A stretch of 64,000 nucleotides of DNA from an uncultured Ruegeria sp. (GCF_947504215.1 NZ_CANNGO010000001.1:248001-312000); one strand, 5' to 3'. Positions 28,554 to 38,031 are shown, counted from the first letter of the stretch. Made by a program: numbers and translations. Notes: generated by a model from the sequence alone, not told the origin.

Positions 28554-29774
28554 TTAGAAGTTGACGATCGTCTGGATGACGATGGCATTGGCGATGTCCA
28601 CAAAGAAGGCGGATACAAGGGGGAGCACAATAAAGGCAATAGGTGACGGCCCATATCGTTTGGTGACTGCTGTCATATTGGCGATTGCCGTTGGGGTCGC
28701 ACCAAGCGCAAAGCCCCCGAACCCGGCGGACAAAACAGCTGCACGGTAGTTACCGCCCATCACGGGAAACAGCACCCAGATCACGAAACCAACAGCAAAC
28801 AATGTCTGCGCGGTCATAATGACCACGATTGCCAGTCCCAGTTCGGCAATGGTCCAAAGCTGCAGACTCATAAGCGACATTGCGAGAAACGCGCCTAGTG
28901 AGAATTCAGATATCAGCGCCAGCGATGGCGTCCGCGAAACGGCTGGGGCATTTGGTGCCGTCAGCGCGCGCATATTGGCAATCACGATGCCCATGATCAG
29001 GCAAGGCACAAAAAGAGGCAGCTTCAGGCCCGCTGCCGTGATCGCTTCGCTTAGAAAAAATCCGGCGATGATCGCAAGGTTCAGGTACAGCAAAACGCGC
29101 ATGATCGTCAGGTGATCGATCAGCGGAGCTGCTTCATTTTGGTTGTCCGGAACACCGATGGTATGCTCTTCCTCAGGCCGCGACGGGCTGAGGTTTCGAC
29201 CTTCGACCAGAAACCGCGCAATTGGGCCGCCGACCAACGCTGCCAGGACCAGACCCAGCGTGGCAACAGCGACGCCCAATTCCGTCGCTCCGTCCAGCCC
29301 GGTCACTGCGGTCACTTCCGGAGCCCATGCGATGGCTGTTCCGTGCCCCCCAATCAATGACGCGGACCCGAACAGAACTCCTGCCTGGGCCGGATATCCA
29401 AAGGTAACCGCACCGGCCGCACCAATGACGTTCTGAAAGACAATCGTCGCCAGTGTCAAAACCAATAGCAAAAGCAGTGGCTTGCCGCCTGCAATCAAAT
29501 CAGCAAGTCGTGCATTCAACCCAATTCCGGCAAAGAAAACCACCAAAAGGAAATCTCGGGCCGTCAGATCGAAGTTCATCTCCATGCCGAACAGCAGGTA
29601 CAGTGCCAAAACGACTAGCGACGCCAAGAGGCCACCGGTAACCGGTTCGGGGATGTTGAACTGCCGCAGAACAGCGACACGCGCATTAATTTCAGCACCA
29701 AGAAGATAGACGGCGAAACCGAGTGTTACCGTAATAAAAGCCGGAATTTCCAGGATTTGCTCGGCCATCTGCAT
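28554..29774 (-). CDS. gltS: Sodium/glutamate symporter (GltS family)
   Basis: A 406-residue inner-membrane protein with about ten to twelve hydrophobic segments. It has the two re-entrant GltS signatures: FGSASLIGGHGTAIAW in the first half and LSAGFGGFALGATPTAIANM in the second. It takes up glutamate with Na+. The ATG at 29774 starts 1 nt after the upstream stop, and an ATG at 29768 is also possible. It ends 9 nt before glyS, so the three genes 30300-26322 are probably one transcript. Confidence 0.92.
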   Translation of the reverse strand: MQMAEQILEIPAFITVTLGFAVYLLGAEINARVAVLRQFNIPEPVTGGLLASLVVLALYLLFGMEMNFDLTARDFLLVVFFAGIGLNARLADLIAGGKPLLLLLVLTLATIVFQNVIGAAGAVTFGYPAQAGVLFGSASLIGGHGTAIAWAPEVTAVTGLDGATELGVAVATLGLVLAALVGGPIARFLVEGRNLSPSRPEEEHTIGVPDNQNEAAPLIDHLTIMRVLLYLNLAIIAGFFLSEAITAAGLKLPLFVPCLIMGIVIANMRALTAPNAPAVSRTPSLALISEFSLGAFLAMSLMSLQLWTIAELGLAIVVIMTAQTLFAVGFVIWVLFPVMGGNYRAAVLSAGFGGFALGATPTAIANMTAVTKRYGPSPIAFIVLPLVSAFFVDIANAIVIQTIVNF

Positions 29775-29775
29775 C

Positions 29776-30300
29776 TCAACTCTGCGGTCTGGGCGGACAT
29801 TCTTCGCCGACGACAGTACCGTCATAGGCTTTCTCGCCGCAATTGTTCAGAACGTGCCAGATGAAACCTCGGCCATCCTGCGTTACTGCCACAATGCGGT
29901 CCACTCCGAAATGGACGTTCTTCACGCCAATGAACGCTTCTGCCTGACCTGTTTTCATGGCATCTGCTAGCTTGATGGCATCGTAGCAGTCAAACCAACC
30001 GGGCGCAGTCAGCGGCGTTGCCTCCTCGGCGGGTATGTAGGTGGCGCGCAATTCATCCAGCGTCAATTCAGTTTCAAAGCATGCACGATATCGGATCGGA
30101 GAGCTGTCGGCATCAATCGCCTGAAAGCCGGTATAGGGGATGGGTTGCGGGCTATCCGCACCTTCGGCCAGTAACACCACATCCGCGCCGGGATTGTGCT
30201 GAACAGTGTAATAGTAGCCATAGACCTGCAAGTAATACATGCCCGCGCCAGCAATCGTGGCGGATAACAAAAGTATGAGTGCCAGAACCTTTCCAGTCAT
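29776..30300 (-). CDS. DUF6446-like membrane-anchored protein
   Basis: 174 residues with an N-terminal hydrophobic anchor or signal (about residues 5-22), then a soluble domain. Typical features are the tyrosine-rich YLQVYGYYYTVQ, IPYTGFQAIDADSSPIRYRACF, and a C-terminal CGEKAYDGT. I associate it with DUF6446, a family I recall lying between glyQ and glyS in Rhodobacterales; this is from memory. The function is unknown; the domain is likely periplasmic. It is coupled to gltS by 1-nt spacing. Confidence 0.75.
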   Translation of the reverse strand: MTGKVLALILLLSATIAGAGMYYLQVYGYYYTVQHNPGADVVLLAEGADSPQPIPYTGFQAIDADSSPIRYRACFETELTLDELRATYIPAEEATPLTAPGWFDCYDAIKLADAMKTGQAEAFIGVKNVHFGVDRIVAVTQDGRGFIWHVLNNCGEKAYDGTVVGEECPPRPQS

Positions 30301-30391
30301 TTTTTCGCTCTTCCCTTTACGCAGGCTCTTTCAAGTGGCTTAGAAATAGGACAGGTTCCATTGCGGAACAGGCGAAGCTGAGGCTGCTTTT

Positions 30392-31024
30392 ATGGAAACG
30401 ACCCTTGCCGTAGGATTTTTCGGCGCGCTTTTTGCGATCATGAACCCGATCAGCAACTTGCCGGTTTTTCTGAGTGTCACACAAGATCTTCCTGCGGCTG
30501 ACCAAAGAAAAGTCGCTTTGAAAACCTGCCTCTATTGTTTGATCCTTGGCGGCGCTTTTGCGTCTGTTGGCAGTCAGACCCTGGGTTTGTTCGGCATCAC
30601 GGTCAATCATTTGCGCGTGGCCGGAGGTCTGGTTGTCCTGATGATCGGGATGAACATGTTGAACGGCAGCGAAAGCAGTTCGCATCACGGGACCGAAGGT
30701 GAGAAACGGTCTTATCCGTCGCCCGACACGGTGGCTTTTTACCCTCTGGCATTCCCCATTCTGGTTGGGCCGGGAACGATTACCACGCTGATACTCTATG
30801 CCCATCATGTGACAAAGCTCACCGAAGCCGTTGTCTTTGCAGGTGTTTTTCTGAGCGTTGTGCTGCTGCTGCTGATCACCTTCTGGAATGCCGCGTGGTT
30901 GGCCAAGCGCTTGTCCGAGAACGCGCGCGTGATCATGAGCCGGTTCATGGGCATGATCCTGTCGGCCATCGCGATTGGCATGATCGCAGATGGCCTTAAG
31001 GTCTTGTTGCCGGGATTGGCCTGA
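30392..31024 (+). CDS. MarC family integral membrane protein
   Basis: 210 residues with six hydrophobic segments, the UPF0056/MarC fold. Visible features are FFGALFAIMNPISNLPVFL at the N-terminus, the FYPLAFPILVGPGTITTLIL loop, and the last-helix RFMGMILSAIAIGMI. The MarC family was once linked to multiple antibiotic resistance, but this was not supported later, so no function is assigned. It is on the plus strand inside an otherwise minus-strand glycyl-tRNA synthetase cluster and ends 8 nt from convergent glyQ. Confidence 0.9.
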   Translation: METTLAVGFFGALFAIMNPISNLPVFLSVTQDLPAADQRKVALKTCLYCLILGGAFASVGSQTLGLFGITVNHLRVAGGLVVLMIGMNMLNGSESSSHHGTEGEKRSYPSPDTVAFYPLAFPILVGPGTITTLILYAHHVTKLTEAVVFAGVFLSVVLLLLITFWNAAWLAKRLSENARVIMSRFMGMILSAIAIGMIADGLKVLLPGLA

Positions 31025-31032
31025 GCGGCCCA

Positions 31033-31962
31033 TCAGGCCGTATGCCCGGCGGCCTCGGTCTGAACAAACGCGTCGGCGCATTGTTTGGCCAATGCGCGCA
31101 CCCGGCCGATATAAGCTTGGCGTTCGGTCACCGAGATCACGCCGCGCGCGTCAAGCAGATTGAATAGATGGCTGGCCTTGATGCACTGGTCATAGGCCGG
31201 ATGCGCCATGACAATGCGTTTGCCGGTTTTAGGATCGTCATGTTCCTGCGCCAGAATGCTGGCACATTCGGCTTCAGCCTCTTCGAAATGGCGCAATAGA
31301 ACTTCGGTATTAGCCACGTCAAAGTTCCAGCGGGCGTATTCCTCTTCAGTTTGCTTGAAGATATCGCCATAGGTCAGCGGGCTGGGGGATTGCGGATCGT
31401 TAAAGGGCATGTCCATCACATGGTCGATGCCCAACACATACATCGCCAGACGCTCCAAGCCATAAGTCAACTCGCCCGAAACAGGCGCGCAGTCATGGCC
31501 ACCGACCTGCTGGAAGTAGGTGAACTGGCTGACTTCCATACCGTCGCACCAGACCTCCCAGCCCAGACCCCAAGCGCCCAGCGTGGGGCTTTCCCAGTCA
31601 TCTTCGACAAAGCGGATGTCGTGCAGATCCATATCAATGCCGATGGCCCGCAATGAACCAAGATAAAGCTCTTGCAAATCTGATGGGCTGGGTTTGATCA
31701 GAACCTGATACTGATAATAATGCTGCAACCGGTTCGGGTTCTCACCATATCGCCCGTCGGTGGGACGGCGTGACGGCTGCACGTAAGCCGCGGCCCAGGC
31801 TTTCGACCCCAGCGCGCGCAGCGTCGTCGCGGGATGGAACGTCCCTGCCCCAACTTCCATGTCATAGGGTTGTAGAATGGCACAGCCCTTGGACGCCCAA
31901 TAGGACTGAAGTCGCAGGATAATCTCCTGAAAAGATCGAGGTGCGCTGGACGGTTCGGTCAT
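31033..31962 (-). CDS. glyQ: Glycine-tRNA ligase alpha subunit
   Basis: 309-residue catalytic alpha chain that activates glycine and charges tRNA-Gly with GlyS. The family start is [18 protein letters not shown], followed by [22 protein letters not shown] and [18 protein letters not shown]. The VGGHDC and YGLERLAMY motifs of the class II site are present. It is separated from glyS by about 2.5 kb including the oppositely oriented marC, so the pair must be coordinated by other means. Confidence 0.98.
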   Translation of the reverse strand: MTEPSSAPRSFQEIILRLQSYWASKGCAILQPYDMEVGAGTFHPATTLRALGSKAWAAAYVQPSRRPTDGRYGENPNRLQHYYQYQVLIKPSPSDLQELYLGSLRAIGIDMDLHDIRFVEDDWESPTLGAWGLGWEVWCDGMEVSQFTYFQQVGGHDCAPVSGELTYGLERLAMYVLGIDHVMDMPFNDPQSPSPLTYGDIFKQTEEEYARWNFDVANTEVLLRHFEEAEAECASILAQEHDDPKTGKRIVMAHPAYDQCIKASHLFNLLDARGVISVTERQAYIGRVRALAKQCADAFVQTEAAGHTA

Positions 31963-32168
31963 GACATTCCCTTTGGACGCATCAGCGCCCGGTTCCGGTC
32001 GGTTTTGCCCTTCCTATGCAAGGGGCCAAGGGGCGTCAACGGGCCAATGGCTTATTGCTGTAACTGCGCGGCCACACCCTAGAAACCCGTTCATCTCAGC
32101 ATGGTATTCGCCGGGTGAAATCGCGTACTCTGCGCCAAAGAACAAACACTGCACAAGACGGGCGGAAG

Positions 32169-33908
32169 ATGACACGCATTTTATCAGCTACTTTATTGTT
32201 TCTTATGTTTGGCCTGCGTGCCGCAACGGCCCAACAGGATCCGGGCGTTTGGGTCCAAGTCGAAGCCCAACCGTCACTACGTGAAGCACGGGACCGGGCG
32301 CAGGCTTATGCCAACACATTGCCTGACGTGAACGGGTTTCGCCTGAACAGCGGCTGGTACGCAATCGTCGTTGGCCCCTATTTGCGCAGCGATGCAGAAC
32401 AGGTCCTGCGGGTGTACCGCGCCGAAGGTCAGATACCATCGGATAGCTTCGTTGCGTTCTCCAATACCTTGGGACAACAGTTTTGGCCGATCGGAGCAAA
32501 TGTGCTGAATCGTGGCGCCGTTACGCCCCCGGTAGAGCCCGAAGTGCAGCCAGAACAAAACCTGACCGAAATTCAACCGCAAAGCACAGACGAAACCCGG
32601 TCGGAAGCCCTGCAAAACGAACGCCTTCTGACCGCGCAGGAACGTAAGGACCTTCAGACCGCGTTGCAGGCAGCCGGGTTCTACAACTCGACCATCGATG
32701 GCGCGTTCGGCCAAGGCACACGCCGATCCATGGGCGACTGGCAGCGTTTCAACGGGTACGAACCAACTGGCGTTCTGACCACCCTGCAGCGGCAAGCTTT
32801 GATGGAGGAGTACAACGCCCCCTTGATCAGCGTTGGAATGGCGCCCTATTCGGACGATCAGGCAGGCATTGCGATGGACATGCCACTGGGCGCAATTGAG
32901 TTTGATCAGTACAAGGCGCCGTTCGTCCATTTCCAAAGCTCAACCGATCTGGGCGCCAAAGCGCTTCTGATCAGCCAGGACGGCACCAAATCCACCTTGC
33001 GCGCGCTTTATGACGTGATGCAGTCCCTGGAAATCGTACCGCTGAATGGCCCCCGTGAATTGAAAGGGGATCGTTTTACTCTGGAAGGGCGTGGAAACGG
33101 CATCGTCTCCTACACCCAGGCAAAGCTTCAAGACGGGCAGATCAAAGGGTTCACGCTGGTTTGGCCAGAAAACGACGAAGCCCGCCGGATCAGAGTTTTG
33201 GCTGCAATGGCGTCCAGCTTTGAAACCTCTGAAGCTGTATTGGATGCCAGCGCCGGAGCGGATGCCGAACAGCGGATCGATTTGGTTTCTGGCCTTCAAG
33301 TGCGCAAACCACGTTTGTCGCGGTCAGGTTTCTTTGCCGATGCCAGCGGCACGGTTTTGACCGTATCCGAGGCCGCCGACAGTTGCACACGTATCACCCT
33401 GGATGGCGATCAGGAGGTCGAGGTGGCGTGGACCGATGCCGATCTGGGCGTCTCGGTTCTGCGACCCAGTCAGGCGCTAGCGCCGATGAGTGTGGCTGAG
33501 TTCAGCGCAGATCGCCCCCGGATTCAGTCTGAAGTGGCCGTCTCGGGATATTCCTACCAAGGGGCTTTGGGTGCGCCAACACTGACCTATGGGCAAATCG
33601 CCGATATCCGAGGTCTCGACGGCGAGGAAGGTGTCAAACGTTTGGCACTGAGCGCACAACCCGGCGATGCCGGTGGCCCTGTCTTCAACGACAGTGGAAA
33701 CGTTGTTGGAATGCTGCTGCCAACGCCATCCGAAGGCCGCACCCTTCCCGACTCCGTCAGCTTGTCTGCATCGGTTGAGCGGTTGACGGATATCCTGACC
33801 CAAGCTGGTGTCTCAGGTCAGTCGGGGCAAGCAAGCGCGCAGATCTCGCCTAATGAGTTGAACCGCCGTGCCGCAGGTATGACTGTTCTGGTCAATTGCT
33901 GGGACTAA
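32169..33908 (+). CDS. Periplasmic SPOR-like / peptidoglycan-binding protein with an inactive trypsin-like domain
   Basis: 579 residues with a signal peptide (start MTRILSATLLFLMFG, ending ATAQ). Residues 25-95 look like a SPOR-type repeat fold (WVQVEAQPSLREARDRAQ, GWYAIVVGPY). Residues 155-205 form a peptidoglycan-binding helix set (AQERKDLQTALQAAGFYNST, DGAFGQGTRRSM). Residues 390-560 are a trypsin-like fold: the LSAQPGDAGGPVFND stretch has Ala501 where the catalytic Ser of GDSGG should be, and the His position reads Glu401 (VLTVSEAADSC). An Asp is kept (DADLGV). It is therefore probably a non-catalytic wall-associated protein. The start at 32169 was chosen for its signal peptide. A strong terminator follows. 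Confidence 0.87.
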   Translation: MTRILSATLLFLMFGLRAATAQQDPGVWVQVEAQPSLREARDRAQAYANTLPDVNGFRLNSGWYAIVVGPYLRSDAEQVLRVYRAEGQIPSDSFVAFSNTLGQQFWPIGANVLNRGAVTPPVEPEVQPEQNLTEIQPQSTDETRSEALQNERLLTAQERKDLQTALQAAGFYNSTIDGAFGQGTRRSMGDWQRFNGYEPTGVLTTLQRQALMEEYNAPLISVGMAPYSDDQAGIAMDMPLGAIEFDQYKAPFVHFQSSTDLGAKALLISQDGTKSTLRALYDVMQSLEIVPLNGPRELKGDRFTLEGRGNGIVSYTQAKLQDGQIKGFTLVWPENDEARRIRVLAAMASSFETSEAVLDASAGADAEQRIDLVSGLQVRKPRLSRSGFFADASGTVLTVSEAADSCTRITLDGDQEVEVAWTDADLGVSVLRPSQALAPMSVAEFSADRPRIQSEVAVSGYSYQGALGAPTLTYGQIADIRGLDGEEGVKRLALSAQPGDAGGPVFNDSGNVVGMLLPTPSEGRTLPDSVSLSASVERLTDILTQAGVSGQSGQASAQISPNELNRRAAGMTVLVNCWD

Positions 33909-33930
33909 ACAAGTTCCAATCTAAGTAGTG

Positions 33931-33959
33931 AAAGCGCCGCAGAATTGCGGCGCTTTTTT
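33931..33959. terminator. Bidirectional terminator after the pseudo-protease gene
   Basis: An 11-bp stem (AAAGCGCCGCA with TGCGGCGCTTT), 4-nt loop, followed by Ts, between convergent stops at 33908 and 33967. Confidence 0.92.
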
Positions 33960-33966
33960 CGTAAAG

Positions 33967-35541
33967 CTACAGAATGTTCGGCGTAACGTGTATCAAGGTG
34001 GGTACAGGCGCTTGGAATGCGGCGCGAACCGCATTCTGCATCTCACTCAAATTGGTCGGTGATGCAGATAGTGCCCCGAACGCTTCGGCAAGTTTGCAAA
34101 AATCGGGGTTGCGGGCCACGACCGCGTTTGGCGCAATCTGCCCCCGCACCATGCTGTCTTCGATCTCTTTGAGTTTGCCATTGTCCCAAAGGATAATCGG
34201 AAGGGGTAAGCCAAGCTCGACCGCGACCCCAAGCTCTTGCATTGTATAGTGAAAGCCGTAATCGCCTGCGATCACTGCTGTTGGTTTGCCGCGTCGCGCA
34301 ACCGCTCCACCGATCCCGGCAGGCAATGCGTACCCCAATGTCCCAAACCCGGTTGGGTGGTGCCAGTGATGGGGATAGGCCATGTCCCAGACTTCTTTCG
34401 CGACATAGGCAAACTGGGTCATGTCCGAATAGATCATGGTATCAGCCGGCATCGCTGCGCGCAGAGCATCCGCCACCGGAACAATGCCGGGCCGTTCTGC
34501 ATCAACCTCAGCCCGCCAGCGTGCACGCGCTTCGGCAACCTCCTCTGCTGTCCAGCCGCTGGCTGGTTTCGCGCTTTCGGTAGCGGCCCATAGTGAACGG
34601 GCAAAGCTCCCACTGTCGGCCTGTATCTTCACCGCTGCCCGGTGATGGTCCGACAACACTTCGGGGTCCAAATCGATGCGCACCAGATTGGCCGTATGGC
34701 CCAAGGCGTTGCGCCACAGATCGACATCGCCCAACTCTGCACCGACCGCAATCACCAGATCTGCCGATGCAATCACTTCGGCGCTGCCCGGTCGCGGCAG
34801 CATCGCGCCAAAATCCAACGCGTAGTCAAGCCCAACCATTCCCCGCCCGGCATAAGTCGTAAAACACGCCGCGCCAAGTTGTGTTAGAATCTGCCGCCAA
34901 TGATTAGACCTGCATCCGCCGCCAAGGATAAACAAGGGCCTGCGCGCAATGTTCAGCAAGGAAACGACCGGCGCAACGTCAGGCGGTAGGGCTTGGGTCC
35001 GTAGGGCAGGTTGATTGGGGAATGGCGCAGGGTCCGCGCCAGCCTCAAGTTGAGCAATCGGCACCTGTATGTGCTTGGGGCGGGGACGTGACAGTTCGAA
35101 TTCTTCGAAGGCGCGTTCCACCAGGCTGTACGCAGCCGTGGCCGTGTTGGCCTGCGCAGACCAGTCCGCCACTGTGTCCGCTGCAGCTCGCTGGTCTTTC
35201 ATCTGGTGCAATTGGCCCCTTTGCGCCTGTGCCTCGTCCAGACAAGACGACAGAACCAGCATCGGTACCGAGTCGCTGTAGGCCTGCCCCATCGGGGTCA
35301 TGATGTTGCACAGGCCTGGTCCCGTAATCACGTAGGCAACCCCGGGCTTACCAGATGCGCGAGCGTATCCGTCAGCCATAAACCCCGCACCCTGTTCGTG
35401 ACGGGCCAGAACATGGATAATCCCGGCCTCTTCAATGCCACGATACATTTCCTGATTATGCACGCCGGGAATGCCAAAAATCACGTCAACACCGCGATCC
35501 CTGAGCATGTGCGAAATTTGCGCACCAAGGGGTCGTTTCAT
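33967..35541 (-). CDS. ThDP-dependent decarboxylase, possibly 5-guanidino-2-oxopentanoate decarboxylase
   Basis: 524 residues with the acetolactate-synthase-type fold. The ThDP-activating glutamate is in LARHEQGAGFMADGYAR, and the cofactor motif GDYGFHYTMQELGVAVELGLP ends with the metal-binding N in WDNGK. The N-terminal MKRPLGAQISHMLRDRGVDV fits the group I recall being annotated as 5-guanidino-2-oxopentanoate decarboxylase, a step of arginine catabolism via 2-oxoarginine; this name is from memory. The ATG shares one base with the trkH stop (TGATG), so it is translationally coupled. A ribosome site GGAGAGG precedes it. It is not IlvB, because it lacks a nearby ilvH-type small subunit. Confidence 0.8.
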   Translation of the reverse strand: MKRPLGAQISHMLRDRGVDVIFGIPGVHNQEMYRGIEEAGIIHVLARHEQGAGFMADGYARASGKPGVAYVITGPGLCNIMTPMGQAYSDSVPMLVLSSCLDEAQAQRGQLHQMKDQRAAADTVADWSAQANTATAAYSLVERAFEEFELSRPRPKHIQVPIAQLEAGADPAPFPNQPALRTQALPPDVAPVVSLLNIARRPLFILGGGCRSNHWRQILTQLGAACFTTYAGRGMVGLDYALDFGAMLPRPGSAEVIASADLVIAVGAELGDVDLWRNALGHTANLVRIDLDPEVLSDHHRAAVKIQADSGSFARSLWAATESAKPASGWTAEEVAEARARWRAEVDAERPGIVPVADALRAAMPADTMIYSDMTQFAYVAKEVWDMAYPHHWHHPTGFGTLGYALPAGIGGAVARRGKPTAVIAGDYGFHYTMQELGVAVELGLPLPIILWDNGKLKEIEDSMVRGQIAPNAVVARNPDFCKLAEAFGALSASPTNLSEMQNAVRAAFQAPVPTLIHVTPNIL

Positions 35542-36989
35542 CAGCCTCTCCAGAATTGAACGGTAAAGATGGCGTAGACAGCCAAAAGCTCGAGACGCCC
35601 AACAAGCATGCCAATCGTCAGCAGCCATTTTGCAGTGTCGTTCAGACCTGCAAAATTGCCAGCCGGTCCGATCTGATCGCCCAAACCGGGCCCGACATTT
35701 GCCAAGGCCGTCGCGGCCCCCGACACAGATGTGATGAAGTCCAGCCCGGTCAAAGCCAGTGCCCAGGATAAAACGCCCATCGACACCACGAAGAACATAA
35801 AAAAGCTCATGACCGAGGTCAGAACATCTCGCCCGACCGGGCGCCCATCATAGAGCGGCATGAACACACCATGCGGCGAGCGGATCCGCCGAATCTGAGT
35901 TTTGATCGACGCGAACAGAAGCTGGTAGCGGAAAACTTTGATGGAACAAGCAGTGGATCCCGCGCATCCTCCGATTAGGCCAATCAGAAAGAACAACATG
36001 ATCGGGAAGCTGCCCCACCCCATGTAATCGACGCTGGCATATCCTGTGCCAGAAATGATCGACGTGATGTTGAACAAAGATTCCCGAAAGGCCTGTTCCC
36101 AATGATGCGGGAAGACCGAGGTCAAAAAGACCGACATGATGACCACCAGCACAAAAATCGTGGCCAGAAACGCACGGATCTGGCTGTCTTTCCACAAAGG
36201 GCTGGTGTGTCCGTTTGCCAATTGGACGTATCTGACAAAGGGCAACGCTGCCAAAATCATAAAGACCGAAGCCGCGTATTCAACAGGCCCTGAGAATGTT
36301 CCAAACGAGGCGTCGTAGTTCGAAAACCCGCCCGTTGAAATCGTCGTCAGTGCATGCACAAGGGCATCAAAAAAGCTCATCCCGAACCCGGTATAGACCA
36401 GAACGCAAACAACCGTCAGAAACACGTAGATCAGGGAAATCTGGCCAGCAATCTCCTGCGCGCGTGGCAGGATTTTACCCATGGTTTCAAACCCTTCTGA
36501 TCGGAATATCTGCATCCCGCCAACGCGCAGTTCAGGCAAAAAAACCATGGCGACGACAATGATGCCGATACCACCCAACCATTGCAGGATGCCGCGCCAC
36601 AACAACAATCCGCGCGGCAATGCATCCAGCCCTGAAATCACGGTTGATCCGGTTGTTGTCAGACCCGACATCGCCTCGAAATAGGCATCGACAAACCGCA
36701 GATCGGTTTCCCCAAACAGAAACGGGATTGCACCAAAGACTGGCAAGGCCACCCAAACGCCTGTGGTCAGTAAAAAGGTCTGCCGGATCGTTAGCCCTTC
36801 GCCGACGCCATTTGCGCAGCTCATCGCCAGAACGGCACCAGCCAGCGTCGTGATGATGGCGCTTTCGAGAAAGACATACCACTCACCCCGGCCTTCGATC
36901 ATGTCGGCGACCATAGGCAACAGCATGGTCGCCCCAAGAATGGCGACCAGCAGGCCAATAACATATCCGACCGGGCGAAGATCCATCAT
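35541..36989 (-). CDS. trkH: TrkH family potassium uptake protein
   Basis: 482-residue membrane pore for K+ uptake. The four pore loops are visible: AMSGLTTTGSTVI, TTISTGGFSNYDASF, SGTGYASVDY and ANVGPGLGD. Long helices lie before each. The regulatory TrkA partner is not in the window. The stop overlaps the next gene by one base, which points to a shared transcript with the ThDP enzyme; the link between K+ and that enzyme is unclear. Confidence 0.95.
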   Translation of the reverse strand: MMDLRPVGYVIGLLVAILGATMLLPMVADMIEGRGEWYVFLESAIITTLAGAVLAMSCANGVGEGLTIRQTFLLTTGVWVALPVFGAIPFLFGETDLRFVDAYFEAMSGLTTTGSTVISGLDALPRGLLLWRGILQWLGGIGIIVVAMVFLPELRVGGMQIFRSEGFETMGKILPRAQEIAGQISLIYVFLTVVCVLVYTGFGMSFFDALVHALTTISTGGFSNYDASFGTFSGPVEYAASVFMILAALPFVRYVQLANGHTSPLWKDSQIRAFLATIFVLVVIMSVFLTSVFPHHWEQAFRESLFNITSIISGTGYASVDYMGWGSFPIMLFFLIGLIGGCAGSTACSIKVFRYQLLFASIKTQIRRIRSPHGVFMPLYDGRPVGRDVLTSVMSFFMFFVVSMGVLSWALALTGLDFITSVSGAATALANVGPGLGDQIGPAGNFAGLNDTAKWLLTIGMLVGRLELLAVYAIFTVQFWRG

Positions 36990-37041
36990 GACGCGCAGCG
37001 TTGGCGTGGCAGCCCGACCGTGTCAAGCAGATGATCGGCGA

Positions 37042-37749
37042 TTACTTGTCGGTTTTCGCGGTCACTGCTGGCAAAACAGGTGGTTTCGAAGGTGCACGCG
37101 TCCGGCGGGGTTGTGGTTTCGGCTTCTCTGTAGACGTGATCTGTTTGGTCGTTTGCGTGGCTTTGGGCGAAGCGCTTTGGCGTGCTTGGGGCGCAGGTTT
37201 AGGCTGCTCCGTCATCACATTTGACACCGCTGCAGGTGTTGGTTTTGTTGCAGCTGCTTTGCGTACGGCGGGTTTAGCCGCTTGCGTCTTTGGCGCAGCG
37301 GCTTTCCGGGCGGTTGATTTCGGCGACTTAGCCACAGGTTTGGGCGACGCCTCAGCAGGCTTCGTTTCGGGTTTTGCGACCGCTGCGGGCTGTGCCTTTG
37401 CCTTTGGTGCAGCCGCGGTGGCGCGTGGCTTTGCAGAGAACGCTACAACAGGTTCCGACTTCGGCTTTGGCTTTGGCGCAGGCTTTTTAGCGGCAGGCGA
37501 GGCTTTGACAGCCCCGGGTTTCACGCGTTTTGTAACTGGCTTCGCTGTTGCTGAACGCTTTGGAGCTGGCTTCTTGGGTGCGGAAGGTTCCGCAGAAGTT
37601 GGTGTTTTCAGCGCGCTGATAGACGCCATCGGCAGCTCGATCGCTGATCGGGTCATGATCTGCATGATCTTCAGTTGGTTCACCATCGCATATCCTGCGA
37701 CGCGAACAGCAGCAGCCTGAAGCTCCAGCTGTTGGGTAATTGGATTCAT
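37042..37749 (-). CDS. Ala/Lys/Pro-rich histone-H1-like protein
   Basis: 235 residues. Residues 1-45 form an amphipathic or hydrophobic helix region (QQLELQAAAVRVAGYAMVNQ and following). The rest is low complexity, rich in Ala, Lys and Pro (for example KPAPKPKPK, RKAAAPKTQ), strongly basic and likely disordered. This layout resembles PHA-granule/nucleoid linkers such as PhaF or PhaM, which have a granule-binding N-terminus and a histone-H1-like DNA-binding tail, but no strict phasin domain is seen. The start at 37749 follows CAGGAG; an upstream start at 37815 adds residues without support. It is 52 nt after the start of trkH, reading the same way. Confidence 0.7.
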   Translation of the reverse strand: MNPITQQLELQAAAVRVAGYAMVNQLKIMQIMTRSAIELPMASISALKTPTSAEPSAPKKPAPKRSATAKPVTKRVKPGAVKASPAAKKPAPKPKPKSEPVVAFSAKPRATAAAPKAKAQPAAVAKPETKPAEASPKPVAKSPKSTARKAAAPKTQAAKPAVRKAAATKPTPAAVSNVMTEQPKPAPQARQSASPKATQTTKQITSTEKPKPQPRRTRAPSKPPVLPAVTAKTDK

Positions 37750-37952
37750 AACGTATTTCTCCTGTAATCGCGACGCAGCTTGAAACTTGACGATGAAGTG
37801 CCCTGCCCGCTCCAATTGCTCGGGCGCATATTAAGGTGTTGCAGTCCAAGGCGTCGCACGTCTCGGGTTCCTTTCGGGGCAACACGCCATACCGGGCGCA
37901 CGCGTGCTGCAGCAGCATTCGTCCACACTGTATCGCAGATTATAACGCAATT

Positions 37953-37969
37953 GCAGCATTTTTTGCTGC
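37953..37969. promoter_or_regulatory. GCAGCA inverted repeat upstream of the Ala/Lys/Pro-rich gene
   Basis: GCAGCA-TTTTT-TGCTGC is a perfect 6-bp inverted repeat. TGC/GCA-rich repeats of this kind resemble sites of the PHA regulator PhaR in Paracoccus and Rhodobacter. It sits in the 282-nt region before the gene at 37749, which also has a TATAAT-like element on the minus strand (about 37938-37943). Assignment to PhaR is inference. Confidence 0.3.
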
Positions 37970-38031
37970 GGCGCGGCAAAAAACATCGACTCGAGGGATA
38001 TCTTTTTAAATTCTAGAGACTTACACGCTGA

